DNA from: Balamuthia mandrillaris
Lineage: Eukaryota; Discosea; Longamoebia; Balamuthiidae
Direction: 5' to 3'
Length of the DNA stretch: 64,000 bases
Assembly: GCA_031835245.1 (NCBI GenBank)
Contig: JAVKOQ010000074.1
Location: 124,001 to 188,000 of the forward strand
Part shown: one piece after another, positions 12,201 to 20,519 of the stretch
How the letters are laid out: every line of letters begins with the position of its first letter
How positions within the stretch are numbered: position 1 is the stretch's first letter
The notes under the pieces: model-generated
The model's input: the letters and a program-made list of their open reading frames with translations, nothing else
The model's database searches: none
Told to the model about the DNA's origin: nothing
Made by a program: the position numbers and the translations under genes

Positions 12201-13813
12201 GTTGCTGCACAAGGCGAGGGAATGGGGCACCAAGGTCTACATTCGTTCGGAGGCCTGGACCAGCAAGACTTGCACCTGGTGCCTCCATGTGACTCACGAA
12301 CAGAAGCAACACAACCGGCGTGAGCGAATCTTCGAGTGCGGACGCAGGGACTGTGGGATACGACTGGATCGAGATATAAATGGAGCTCGCAACATACTCC
12401 TTAGGAGCCTCTGTTGCGGCGTTGCCCGATGGAGCCATATGGGGGCGTGCTGATGGGAAAGTGGATGGGCGCTTCTGTAGCCCTCTAGCCCACCCCATCA
12501 CCGCGTCTTCGCAAGAACTTTCATTTGTGAGTTTACTCACTTGTGTGATTTTTAATCCATCAGTACCTCCAAGAAACAGGCTTCGTCGACTCGGAGCTGG
12601 AGCTGTGGAGACAAACGGAGAGCCAGAACTATGTCATGGACATCGAGAAAGCCTTGGACCATACCTTTTCGGATGCCAAGCGAGTGGTCTCGCAGGGCCA
12701 GAAGAAAGGAGTGGTGAACCCTCCTCCCCATTTCTATGGAGAACTGGCCAGAACGGAGCCCGGCTGCTCCGTCTTGAGGGAATCCGGTCACATTCCCTCC
12801 ATGGTGCGGCGCCTGCAGAGCGGACAGGGCTCCTCCCTTTCTTCTCGCGCCATTCTTTGGGCATTGGTACTTGTCTTTCTTGCTATGTTGTCGTTTCTTT
12901 CTTACATTCTCATCTTCTTTGTCTGCTCGCATGAACACAAGGGACACATCGGCTCCTCAAAGACAGGGTTGAAGTTGTTGGAGGAGGAAAAGGCGGTAAA
13001 CTTGATGGTGAACCTTGCCGAAACGAGTCCTTGCCTTTCCATTCGTGGGTACGTCATTCACTTTCTACGAAAGCACTCGTTCAGGTTCTTGTGTGTTGTT
13101 AACACTATTGTTTTATTTTTTTAAAAAAACCAGCACGTGTTTCAATATAATGGGCCTTTTGACGAGAACGGAGGAAGGACGAGGCTTGTTGGCCGCTTTG
13201 GGGTGGGAGAGTCCCGCTTCCCTAAAGCCCAACGTTTGTGTGCCTCGCGACCCGCAAGCTAGCGGGTTCTTCAAGGTTTCTTCTCTTCTTCTTCTTCTTG
13301 TTCTTCTTGTTCTTCTTCTTCTTCTTCTACTTCTTCTTTCTTCCCTCTCCTCTGACAACACAACCACAAAAGCTTCAACAGTGCCAGTACCAAGGCTCAT
13401 GGCCACAAACAAACCCCAAAGTCCCTTCTCTCCTTCTCACTTCCAGCCCCCACAAGAGCAAGAACAAAGGACAAGAAGAAGAAGAAGGCGCAACCACCGA
13501 ACGAAGCAACGAGATCCAGGTGGCGGTGGCCAACCTCGTCAACTACATCACCTGCGACAAGGCTCTGGCAAGCTTGGAGCGCATCAAGGCCAACGATACC
13601 GGCGTTCTGAAGGATCCTCGGACGCGCAGCTTCATGCTGAACATGTTGGAGAGCTACAAGTATCGCTTGAAGCTGCGGCGCTTCATCTACAGTTTGATGG
13701 AAGAGGTGGATGAGGAGGGCGGCGGCGGAGGAGGCAAGTGGGATGGCGCCTTTTGTAAGGATTTACCTCCGGCTCAACCGCGTAGATTCACTTGGCTCGC
13801 AGCTAGAAAGTAG
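6276..13813 (+). CDS. rictor: Rictor / Pianissimo, TORC2 subunit, interrupted by two Fanzor introners
   Basis: This is the scaffold subunit of TOR complex 2. Recognisable exons run from about 6276 (RLEVLGAIAKLVNSESFQFP) through 6492-6642, 6731-6911, 6967-7135, 7210-7894, 8047-8324, 8470-8647, 8737-8871, 8944-9098, 9542-9666, 9729-9876 and 10016-10192, then from 12564 to the stop at 13813. Landmarks of the family are RVIRYSL, the armadillo-like LKDNFLAALLSLFIAKGLVEALV, REYFTLLGTLS, RYMATRHMRVLLRAGV, NFSAWGIEFLVTQ, ILDEACDEDECLESLI, FLSREQGLQYLQETGFV, SSRAILWALGHIGSSKTGL and CLSIRGTCFNIMGLL. Residues GLQ|YLQETGF are split by the full-length element at 10193-12563, and LGTLS|YPAGNDVL by the short one at 9099-9541. 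Splicing both out restores the family sequence. The C-terminus is short, closer to protist Pianissimo than to animal Rictor. The 5' end is unresolved. Confidence 0.9.
9099..9541 (+). mobile_element. Non-autonomous IS607/Fanzor introner, copy 1 (443 bp) in Rictor
   Basis: The copy starts GTAAGTGAAATTTCG and ends AATCCATCAG, exactly like the full-length copy. The left 107 bp are identical to 10193-10299, and the right 336 bp match 12228-12563 with one substitution (AACCAGCG versus AACCGGCG near 9295). The junction at 9203-9205 is GGG, shared by both breakpoints of the master, so this is a single 1928-bp internal deletion. It keeps the last about 75 codons of the nuclease gene. It sits after ...TTGAGCAG and before CTATCCC; removing it joins AG to C (Ser codon, phase 2) and restores LGTLSSYPAGNDVL of Rictor. 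It behaves as a spliceosomal intron in phase 2. Confidence 0.95.
9206..9431 (+). pseudogene. Fanzor2 C-terminal fragment in copy 1
   Basis: The fragment encodes GTKVYIRSEAWTSKTC through DRDINGARNIL to the normal stop, matching the C-terminal quarter of the full-length nuclease. The recombinase gene, the first RuvC aspartate and the start codon are absent. It cannot make a nuclease alone. The retained 3' end may matter because it overlaps the presumed guide-RNA scaffold. Confidence 0.9.
10193..10277 (+). promoter_or_regulatory. Left end of element: 5' splice site plus two palindromes
   Basis: GTAAGT at 10193-10198 is the donor. GAAATTTC (10199-10206) is a perfect 8-bp palindrome directly behind it. 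TCACGG-T-CCGTGA (10265-10277) is a perfect 6-bp inverted repeat with a 1-nt spacer. All three are conserved in the 443-bp and 165-bp copies, so the left about 105 bp is probably the minimal left end, with candidate TnpA binding sites. Confidence 0.6.
10313..10320 (+). promoter_or_regulatory. TATA-like box before tnpA
   Basis: TATTTAAG lies 42 bp before the tnpA start codon, inside the part lost in both deletion copies. It could give the element its own promoter within the host intron, independent of Rictor transcription. No other core promoter element is evident. Confidence 0.35.
10362..11009 (+). CDS. tnpA: IS607-type serine recombinase (transposase TnpA)
   Basis: The 215-residue protein has the IS607 layout: an N-terminal MerR-like winged-helix domain (residues 26-74, YITPTKLIKRYGVSLSGLAK and TPSGHRRYAAEHV) followed by a resolvase-type catalytic domain (residues 88-210). 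The catalytic serine is S96 in YCRVSSHRQ, with R94 beside it; the DRL-x-R motif is D156-R160. The region ends in LLSLVTVFVCRHHGQR, the usual IS607 end (VTVFVCR-x-HG-x-R). All key residues are present and the frame is intact, so the enzyme looks functional. The family is known to cut and join DNA through a phosphoserine link with a 2-bp overlap, without target duplication. The start is the first ATG after the TATA-like box. The last 86 nt overlap the Fanzor2 frame, an arrangement common between tnpA and tnpB of IS607. Confidence 0.93.
   Translation: MSQTTTIDATTTITPRLREPTEDLHYITPTKLIKRYGVSLSGLAKWHTEGKVAALRTPSGHRRYAAEHVRELLGLPAAVPEPEATEKIKAIYCRVSSHRQREHLKHQVERMREAYPRHKVYSDISSGINWKRKDFVALLERVLAGHVEEVVVAHRDRLCRIAYKLIEHIFRRCGTRLLVHRPDDEDDDEAEPSNVLAEDLLSLVTVFVCRHHGQR
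10924..12453 (+). CDS. fz2: Fanzor2 RNA-guided endonuclease (TnpB relative)
   Basis: From ATG 10924 the protein has 509 residues, overlapping tnpA by 86 nt in another frame. The frame stays open further upstream (ATG 10468), but that part is only the shadow of tnpA. The body shows the TnpB N-terminal signature (RKIRLRPTKEQARILNHWFG, ARKVWNTTLRDC), the central SIKHEAVKQL, and the split RuvC nuclease. D300 lies in IVALDPGVRTF and D484 in RLDRDINGARNI. A zinc ribbon uses C450, C453, C472 and C477. The canonical RuvC-II glutamate position reads IIIPPFGV (P389-P390). Instead a glutamate (E443, RSEAWTSKTC) sits just before the zinc ribbon, which is the relocated catalytic Glu known for Fanzors. The Lys/Arg- and Asp/Glu-rich N-terminal 60 residues may hold a nuclear signal. 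No frame breaks are seen. Confidence 0.92.
   Translation: MRLNQATSSPRTSSPSLPSLSVDTTVKDDIQLAKEAARARQRGQGKPKRATEEDPNDDEEEEEDPTLFKTRKIRLRPTKEQARILNHWFGGARKVWNTTLRDCKTTEKEEEEEKKRSRVAWKLSRMQGVCVVKPRIIFDYLEDVPYSIKHEAVKQLHGNYLTCWTLKKQGHIRRFSIKYKRKKDHRTESIKILGHYVHWWKGFIYPNELHVNERWKEANETRKRTPRRRRLPNPHVKHIDPMFDPVAYALEGLELDDKGRLRRTCTLHKDKRQHFWLCVPIPIQHHERAPDNQGSIVALDPGVRTFLCGYSPTERTVREFGRNDFGRIWRLGKHADALQSKIDRSPPSRRKRKLRALLKLRKRVTNLVDDFHRKTALFLCRRYDHIIIPPFGVKGITATRGRRRRKIGKKTARMLYSWGHYRFRQWLLHKAREWGTKVYIRSEAWTSKTCTWCLHVTHEQKQHNRRERIFECGRRDCGIRLDRDINGARNILLRSLCCGVARWSHMGAC
12445..12563 (+). ncRNA. Candidate omega-RNA scaffold at the right end of the element
   Basis: In the TnpB/Fanzor family the guide RNA is transcribed from the 3' end of the nuclease gene across the right end, with the guide taken from flanking DNA. 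Here the stretch after the stop codon can fold. The outer stem is GATGGG (12452-12457) with CCCATC (12494-12499), and the inner stem is TGGGC (12466-12470) with GCCCA (12488-12492). A second hairpin is GTGAGT-TT-ACTCAC (12527-12540). The scaffold would end at ...CCATCAG, exactly the 3' splice site, and the guide would be the following Rictor exon. This is inferred from position and folding; no expression data are available. Confidence 0.45.
12541..12563 (+). promoter_or_regulatory. Right end of element: branch-like site and 3' splice site
   Basis: TTTTTAAT followed by CCATCAG gives a candidate branch A (12554/12555) at 8-9 nt from the acceptor AG, preceded by the GTGAGT/ACTCAC palindrome. The last 44 bp are identical in the 165-bp copy, so they are the minimal right end. 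Confidence 0.65.
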
Positions 13814-13953
13814 GCAAAAGAGAAGAAGGGAAGGGAAGAATAAAGTAGGCCTTGTAGGTTTTGTAGTCAGTATATTAGTTTCTTCTTCGAAGAAGGAAGA
13901 AGGAAGAAAAAGGAGAAAAAAGGGGTTCAAATTTTCTGGAAGTGGCTGCGGGT

Positions 13954-15169
13954 CTACTGTTTGGTGAGGTATCGTTGAAGGCTGTTGGCAAGAACGGAGC
14001 TGCGGAAGGAAAGACCTTTGGTCTTCTCTATTACTTGTTGATGTCTTTTTGTGTGTTTGTTTTATTGTTATTGTTAAAAAAATGAGAAAAAGAAAGTACG
14101 AGATTAAAAAAAAAAAGAAAGGAGTAGGTACACGCTGGGGTATTGGGAGCCCATGACAATCTGGTTGGAGGCAGAGTCGATCTTGGCATCGAGGCGGGCA
14201 TTACGAATCATGTTAACGATCCAACGCTCGGCAGCTTCTTGGTCCATGTTCAATTTCTCAGCCAACATTCTGGATTATTTTTCCACAGAAAGTCAGTTTG
14301 TGTAAATAACAAAAAAAACTGAACACGGACAAAGAAAGGAAAGCAGAAGTCATACCCAAGGTCAATGCGTTGATGAATGCGACAATAGGTCTCAAAGATC
14401 AGGAGACGTGCATTCTCAATAAACTCCGCCCTGCAAGACACCAAGAAAAAGTCATTCAGGAGGACGTCCTCGCACTGACGCAACTTTTGCTGAGCACCAT
14501 CAAAGTCGAATTTCACATAGAGATCCTCCACAAACTCCGTGATGGGATCTTTGTAGGTGTAGCTCTCCTGTTGGATGACATCGACGAGCTCCTTTAACAC
14601 GCCGCGCTTCCTTCGGTTGGTGATAACGGCAGTGGTGAGGTAGCGCAGAACGTGGGGGCAAGTCATCTGGATGGTATTAAGATACTTCTCGTTGAAGAAG
14701 AGGTCGATGATGCCGGTTCGTCCATTAGCAGAGTTGAAGAAGACAAAGAGACTCCAGTGCAGCAGCCAAGTGCGTTGTTGCAATCGCATCAGTGGAGATT
14801 TGAAGGTCTAGTTTATTTTGGGAGATAAGAATTTGTCGTATCGCAAAAGAAGAAGATAAAGCAGAGATTTTAAGACTATACCTTTGTTTCAATAGCTTCC
14901 TTCAAAACTTTGAGGTCCTCGTTGGCCTCATTCCAGTTTTGTTTGAGGATCTCAGCAGCCAGCTTACCCCAAAGAGCGCTAAAGTTCTTCTCGGGATCGG
15001 AGCTGAGACTCCTGAAATGGGACAAGTAGAGTGCTGCTCCGGAGTAGTTACCGCACTCGTATTGGAACTTGGCGTGGTCGTAGAGAGCTTCCAAAGCATT
15101 CGCTTGTATCTGTTCGAAATAAGGGTAATTGATTTTTTAGCACTGGAGCGAACGGAGGAAAGAAGATAG

Positions 15170-15221
<52 letters not shown>

Positions 15222-15906
15222 CGAAAGAAAAGCATGGAGAGAAGAGGAAGTAAAGAGAAGCAAAGAAACAGAGAAGAGCGAAAGAATTGAGGGAAAAAAA
15301 GGGTGCAAATACGTTATATTGTTTCTGGAGGTAACTCCAGTTGAAGAGCTTTTCCTCTTGAAGGCGTTGCACGAGGGCGGCATCGTCCAAAAGGTTTCGG
15401 AGAGGAGCGCACTTGGCATCCAACTCTCTCAAACGAGCAACAACGGTTTCTCTTTTCTTCTTCATTTCTGTTGTACGTTTATCATTATTTTTGGGGATTT
15501 GCGAATGAGCAAAAAGGACAGCAAAACAAAAAGAGAGGAGAAGGGAGAGAACCTTGTGGCGGCTCTGTTTGGTGCAACTTTTGGTAAATGTCCATCGCAA
15601 AGTCAACCATGTTTGTGTTGGAGAGAAGTTGGAGCTGTCCAGCGAACAAGTCTTGCTCAGAGTAGACCTAACATGAAAAATTAAATAAATGAATAAAATA
15701 CAAGCGAATCTATCTTAACACCACACTACACAAATTGTTTTTTAAAAAACACACAAATCTGTGAAGAAAGAGACGACACTGACGAAGAAGCATAAGGAAG
15801 GAAGGAAAAAGATCACCTGCTTCGCTTTCAAAAATTCCAACAAGGGGAAAACCAAGTGACGGTCCAGATGAGCACCAATCGTTTGCGTAAGGTCGTATTG
15901 CGCCAT
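13954..15906 (-). CDS. eif3e: Translation initiation factor eIF3 subunit e (INT6)
   Basis: This is a PCI-domain subunit of the eIF3 complex. The start at 15906 gives [20 protein letters not shown], the conserved N-terminus; exon 1 ends at 15817. Further exons give [20 protein letters not shown] (about 15555-15668), [16 protein letters not shown] (15311-15468), [20 protein letters not shown] (14881-15113), the central region with [14 protein letters not shown] (to about 14360) and the PCI end [20 protein letters not shown] (14140-14270). The frame then reads into a stop near 14104, but the family C-terminus ([18 protein letters not shown]) is encoded at 13954-14012. A last intron is therefore needed, and its donor is probably GC rather than GT (after TACCCCA). 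A 44-bp GA tract (CT in sense) lies in the intron at about 15171-15224. Confidence 0.92.
15171..15224 (-). repeat. (CT)n in sense of an eIF3e intron
   Basis: A run of about 22 GA units on + (CT in the gene's sense), with an A-rich and GA-rich remainder of the intron. Confidence 0.9.
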
Positions 15907-16445
15907 TTTATGAGAGCTCTTCAAAAAAAAAATTATTGAAAACAAAAAGTTGATGACGGAGAAAGACCACACCAGCTGCCGAGAGAAGAAAAACGATCCA
16001 AACAGAAGATCAGTGAGCGCCCCCCTTTTTTTTCTTTCTTTTCCTTCTTCTTTCCTCTATTTTTTTATTTCTTTTTTTTGAGGACAATATTTGCACGAGG
16101 GGCATTATTGTCTACAATAAATATGACGTGGAAATTCTGTGGACGTTTCAGGACGTCACGAAAATTCCAGCTTGGGATGACATCAGCAAGTTTTCCCGCC
16201 AAAAAGGGCCCATCGCTTTAGTGGCAAAAAAAAAAAAACAAGGGGGACGTAAAGCGAGGAGAGAGCTCGGTGGATAGCGGTCGACCTTCGCCTTCTAGCT
16301 GTGAACCAGATCTTTTTTTTTTTGTGCTTTGCTGCCTGCTTGCCTTTGGGAAAGCGAACCTTTTTTTAATTTGTCTCGCGCAACATCAGATATCTTTTTT
16401 TTTTAGAAAAAAAAGGGGAGGGGTGTACCGCTGCTCTGCTTCGCT
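15907..16445. promoter_or_regulatory. Divergent eIF3e / Miro promoter region
   Basis: No gene is seen. It has many T runs. TGACGTGG (about 16123) and GACGTCACG (about 16153) form two ATF/CRE or G-box-like sites, each followed by an AAATTC-type motif, so the pair resembles an imperfect direct repeat. TGACATCAG lies at about 16179, and GTCGAC at 16280-16285. Confidence 0.45.
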
Positions 16446-18691
16446 ATGAAGTCACAAGTGACTATCGTTCTTGTGGGTGACGGTACGGGTTTTTTTTTTG
16501 GGTTTGTTTTACCGATTTTTCGTTTTGTGAGCTGATGTGTTCTGGATCGTGATCCTGCAGAGGGTTCCGGAAAGACTTCCCTCATTTCTACGTTGTTATC
16601 GGAAAGCTTTCAGGAAGGAGTACTGTATCACCTCATCTTTATGCTCTCTTTTTTTGTTTTTAGACTTATCGGAAGGCCTCTCCCTCTCTTCTCCTCTTTG
16701 CAAACGAAAGTTGCCCCGAGTCATTCCTCAAGTGACCATACCGCCAACAGCTTCTCCTGAGAAAGTTGCCACTCACATTGTAGACACTCCATGTTCGTCT
16801 CTCTCTCTCTCTCTCTCTTTCTTGTATGCTGATACAAAAAAATCAAAAGCTCATCCCGCAGGAAAAGAAGTGCTAAAGCAAGCGGTGCAAGCGGCAGATA
16901 TCATATGTCTCGTTTATGACGTGCAAAGACAGGAAGAGGCCATGGAGGGCATGCGTAGCCGTTGGTTGCCCGCTCTGCGTGACATGCTGGCCCAGAGCAG
17001 CACTACCACGGCTCCTAGACCAAGGGTGGATACCTCTTTCTTCTTGTTCTTCTTGTTCTTCTTCTTCTTCTTCTTCTTCTTCTTCTTCTTCTTCTTCTTC
17101 TTCTTCTTCTTCTTCTTCTTCTTCTTCTTCTTCTTCTTCTGCTTCTTCTGCTTCTTCCTTCTATCCTCCTTCTTCCTTCCCCCTTTGCCTCTTTGTCATC
17201 TCACGTCCTATTCTCTATCTCTTATGTTTCTTTCAGACACCGATAATGTTGGTCGGCAACAAGATAGACTTGAGAGGACAGATGGTGCAAAACTTGGAGT
17301 TGGAGCGACAAATGACGCCTCTTATGGAGGAGTTTAAGGAAGTGGAGATGTGCATCGAATGCTCTGCCAAAGCCAACTTGAACATCAACGAAACGTTTTA
17401 CTTTGCCACACAATTGGTTCTCTATCCTACTGCTCCTGTTTATGACTCCACCAACAAGGTAAGGAAAACTCCTCGTCTTGCTTCTGCTCTGCTTCTCTTC
17501 CTCCATTTCTTTAGACCCTAGACCCTAAGAATCATTACCGTATTATCAGAGGATGAAGGACGAATGTGTGGCTGCCCTTAGGCGTATATTTAAGCTCAGC
17601 GACAAGGACAAAGACGGTGTACTCAACGACCTCGAGTTGAACCAATTCCAAGCTCGTTGTTTCGGAGCACCTTTGCAGCCGGAAGAGTTGGAAGGAGTGA
17701 AAAATGTGGTTCGGGAGAATATCGGCGATGGGATTACTTCGGATGGCTTGACTTGTGTTGGATTTCTCTTTCTTCAGCACTTCTTCATCCAACAAGGATT
17801 GTTGGGCACAACATGGTATTCTTTCTTATTGTTCTTCTTTCTCTCTACCTCTTATAACTTTGCATGGGTTAATAACAAACAGGACTGTACTTCGCACATT
17901 CGGCTATGATAATTCGCTTTCTCTTCGGTCTTCGTTTCTTTCTCCAGAGTAACTTCTTCTGTTTCTTCTTCTGTTTCTTCTTGTTCTTGTTCTTGTTTAA
18001 CAAAAAAAAAAAGAGTTCCCTGGAGCGAAGATGAGACGTGCATGTTGACTCACAAAGGCTACACGTTCTTTGCCAACATGTTTGAGCGCAGCGATCTGGA
18101 CAAGGATGGGGCGTTGAACAAGGCGGAGCTGAAGGACGTCTTCGCCACGTGCCCCAACAGCGCAATGCCTTCTCAATGGGCTGCTAACCACTTTCCAACG
18201 GAGACCACACACACCGATAGCAACGGAAATGTCACTCTTCAAGGCTGGTTGGCTCAATGGAGGTAAGCTCCTTCTCCTTCTCCCCCTCTTCCTCTCTTCT
18301 GATCCGTGGTGTTTTTCTTCAAGTATGACAACTTTGTTGGACTTTCGGACTACGTTACGATACTTGGCGTTGATGGGTTATGAGGACGACCTCATTCATG
18401 CGGTATGCCCCGTTGCTCATGCATCCTCCTTGCAGCACGATTGTCCTCGTACCCTGCGTGGCTTGGTCCTTGGTGCTCCGAGTTCTGGAAAGGTCTCATA
18501 CTCTTCCTCTCTCCTTTCTCCTTTTCTTCTCCTTATTATCGTTATGCTTTTACCAAAGTCTACATTCTTGGAGCGGTATCTGGGCAAGAGTTGCACCACA
18601 GCAACGCCGCAAGTGGCCAAGATGGTCGTGAATCAAGTTGATGGAAACCAAGTTCCTTCAAGCAGCAGCATTTATTTAGTGGTACTTCGCC

Positions 18692-18738
<47 letters not shown>

Positions 18739-19390
18739 GATATTAGTTGCCAAAACTCTTTAAAACACGCAAAAAGTTGGAAGAAGTCAACAACGCAGAC
18801 GAGGAACAGGCAGCATTAGAAAGGTTAAAACAACAAAACACTGGTAAACTCGGCCAGCAACATCACTACGACGTGGTCTGCTTCTTCTTTAACGGCAGCG
18901 GCAGCATAAAGAGGAGTGGAGACGATCCATCACAGCCACAAACGCTATTTGCTCTTCATCAACGCGTACTAGCAGGTTGCGCTGCCGCTGCCATTCCTTG
19001 CCTTCACTTTATCACCGATGTCTCTTCTTCGCCATCAAGCTCAGGAGAAGAAATAAGAAGCCGCTTTGAAGAGAGGCAGCTGCGTTATCTTCCTCCTCCT
19101 ATTCCTTTATCCTTGAGGCATGATTCTTTAGATCAAGTATTTCTTCAAGTTGCCAACGAAGCTCTCAACAGGTATCTCTCTTTTTCTTATTCTTTCTTAT
19201 TCTTTCTTATTCTTCATTCGAATAACTTTTTGTTATAAAAACCAATAGAAAAACTTCCGTGTATGTACCAAAAGCAGCAAGCAGTTTGCGGTGGGGCGTG
19301 ATAGCTGCTGGTGGAGTGGTCGTGGCGGCCATTGTTGCAGCTGCCTATGCTTGGCGTTCTCATTCTGCTTCTCCCAAATCTTCTTCTTGA
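16446..19390 (+). CDS. Miro (RHOT) mitochondrial Rho GTPase
   Basis: This is an outer-mitochondrial-membrane GTPase that links mitochondria to motors and controls their shape. The start MKSQVTIVLVGD joins the next exon to give the P-loop GDEGSGKTSLI. The first GTPase continues with HIVDTPC, the G4 motif VGNKIDLRG and the ECSAKANLN motif. Two EF-hands follow, DKDKDGVLNDLEL (about 17600) and DLDKDGALNKAEL (about 18095), separated by TWSSLER-type sequence. The second GTPase domain has GAPSSGK, then FLERYLGKS. The C-terminus ends in one membrane anchor (WGVIAAGGVVVAAIVAAAYAW) with basic flanks. All parts of the family are present in order. Introns carry CT microsatellites and one long TTC repeat. 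Confidence 0.93.
17037..17160 (+). repeat. (TTC)n repeat in a Miro intron
   Basis: About 40 TTC units with a few TTG/TGC interruptions. It forms most of the intron between the PRPR and TPIMLVGNK exons. Confidence 0.9.
18697..18736 (+). repeat. (CT)n near a 3' splice site, Miro
   Basis: About 19 CT units at the 3' part of a sense-strand intron, ending shortly before the acceptor. Confidence 0.85.

Positions 19391-19396
<6 letters not shown>

Positions 19397-19440
<44 letters not shown>
19397..19440 (+). repeat. (CT)n after Miro stop
   Basis: About 21 CT units just after the stop codon. This one lies in the 3' UTR or convergent spacer rather than in an intron. Confidence 0.85.
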
Positions 19441-19442
<2 letters not shown>

Positions 19443-19541
19443 TCTCCTTTCTTTCTTGTTCTACTTTGGAAGAAGAACAAAGCACAAGAAACAAATAAAG
19501 AGTTACGTACAAAAATGAAGCGGTTTTTTATAATCTTTTGT

Positions 19542-20479
19542 TCAAAAGTTTTCCTTGTGATAGTAAAACTTGGTGGAGCTCTTCTTTGTGTACTTGCGGC
19601 AGGACTTATATAACATTTTCGACATAACGCGAGGTCCACAGAAGAACACACCAATACCTATTTTGCATAACAAAAAGAAGTTGTTAATAAGAAGGAAAAA
19701 GAAGAGAGAGAGAGAGAGAAGATGAAGGTAAGAGTAGACCAAAAAGAAAAAAAGAAAAAAAAAAGAAAAAGAGGATAAGTTACGATCGTTAGGATGGTTT
19801 TGAGTCTTGTCCTCAAAGATGGCGTTGAGGTCGGGACGACCGTAATGCGTTCCGGCCATAAGGCCGGTAAAAGGATCCCTGCCGTCGTCCTCTTCCTCCT
19901 CCTCCTCGGCAATCAACTCCTTGGCAGCCTTTGTGTTCCGCACTGAAGTGAGGTAGGCGTGGATCTCCAAAAAGTTGTTGATGTTCTCCGCTTCCAAAGC
20001 TACAGGATACAAGGAACCAAAGTTAGTAAATGATGGAGAAAAGAGAACGAGAGAAGCAGAAAACGAGAGGGGAGAGGAAAAACAGGCAATAAGGGAAACA
20101 TACCGCTCAGCAGCTCGAAAAACCATTCAAAAGCATTCTTATCCCTCGTGACCCAGTAAAAATACACTTTAGTAATGGGCATGTCCACCGACCCAGTCTC
20201 CAGCTGTGCTTCAATGCGATAGCGGATGGTCTTGAGGATAGAGGCGAAGGGAGTTACTCCGATGCCAGCAGCGAAGAGCATCACGGTCTGGAACTTGAAG
20301 ATGTCCTCGGAGGCCGCTCCGAAGGGGCCGTCAATGCGTAGGATAGGATCGCCGTTGACGGCGGTAAGCATGTTCTCGCAAACAACTCCCAGTTGTTTTT
20401 CCGGATTGAGCAACTTGGCCAACTTTCCTGTCCAATCTCCCACCACCTATTTGTTGTGTTTAGAAAGAGAAAGCAGAAA

Positions 20480-20519
<40 letters not shown>

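Larger units (their letters stand above)
10193..12563 (+). mobile_element. Full-length IS607-type Fanzor2 element acting as a spliceosomal intron (2371 bp)
   Basis: This is the autonomous master copy. It carries tnpA (10362-11009) and the Fanzor2 nuclease (10924-12453) on the same strand as Rictor. Its first bases are a consensus 5' splice site (GTAAGT), and its last about 20 are T-rich with a branch-like TTTTTAAT and a terminal CAG. It interrupts Rictor in phase 0 between CTG CAG and TAC CTC; excision gives FLSREQGLQYLQETGFV, which is continuous in the family. There are no long terminal inverted repeats and no target duplication beyond the AG that is both the last two bases of the upstream exon and the last two of the element, as expected for a serine recombinase with a 2-bp crossover. 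Near-identity to the other two copies indicates recent activity. Confidence 0.95.

Noticed and set aside
9099-12563. Classical GG crossover core for this IS607-type element
   Set aside because: GG occurs at the left junction (CAG|GT) but the right junction reads AG|C or AG|T in all three copies, so a shared AG fits better.
16900-17340. Poly-Phe/Ser coding region in Miro
   Set aside because: It is a (TTC)n repeat in an intron with GT-AG borders; Miro continues cleanly across it.
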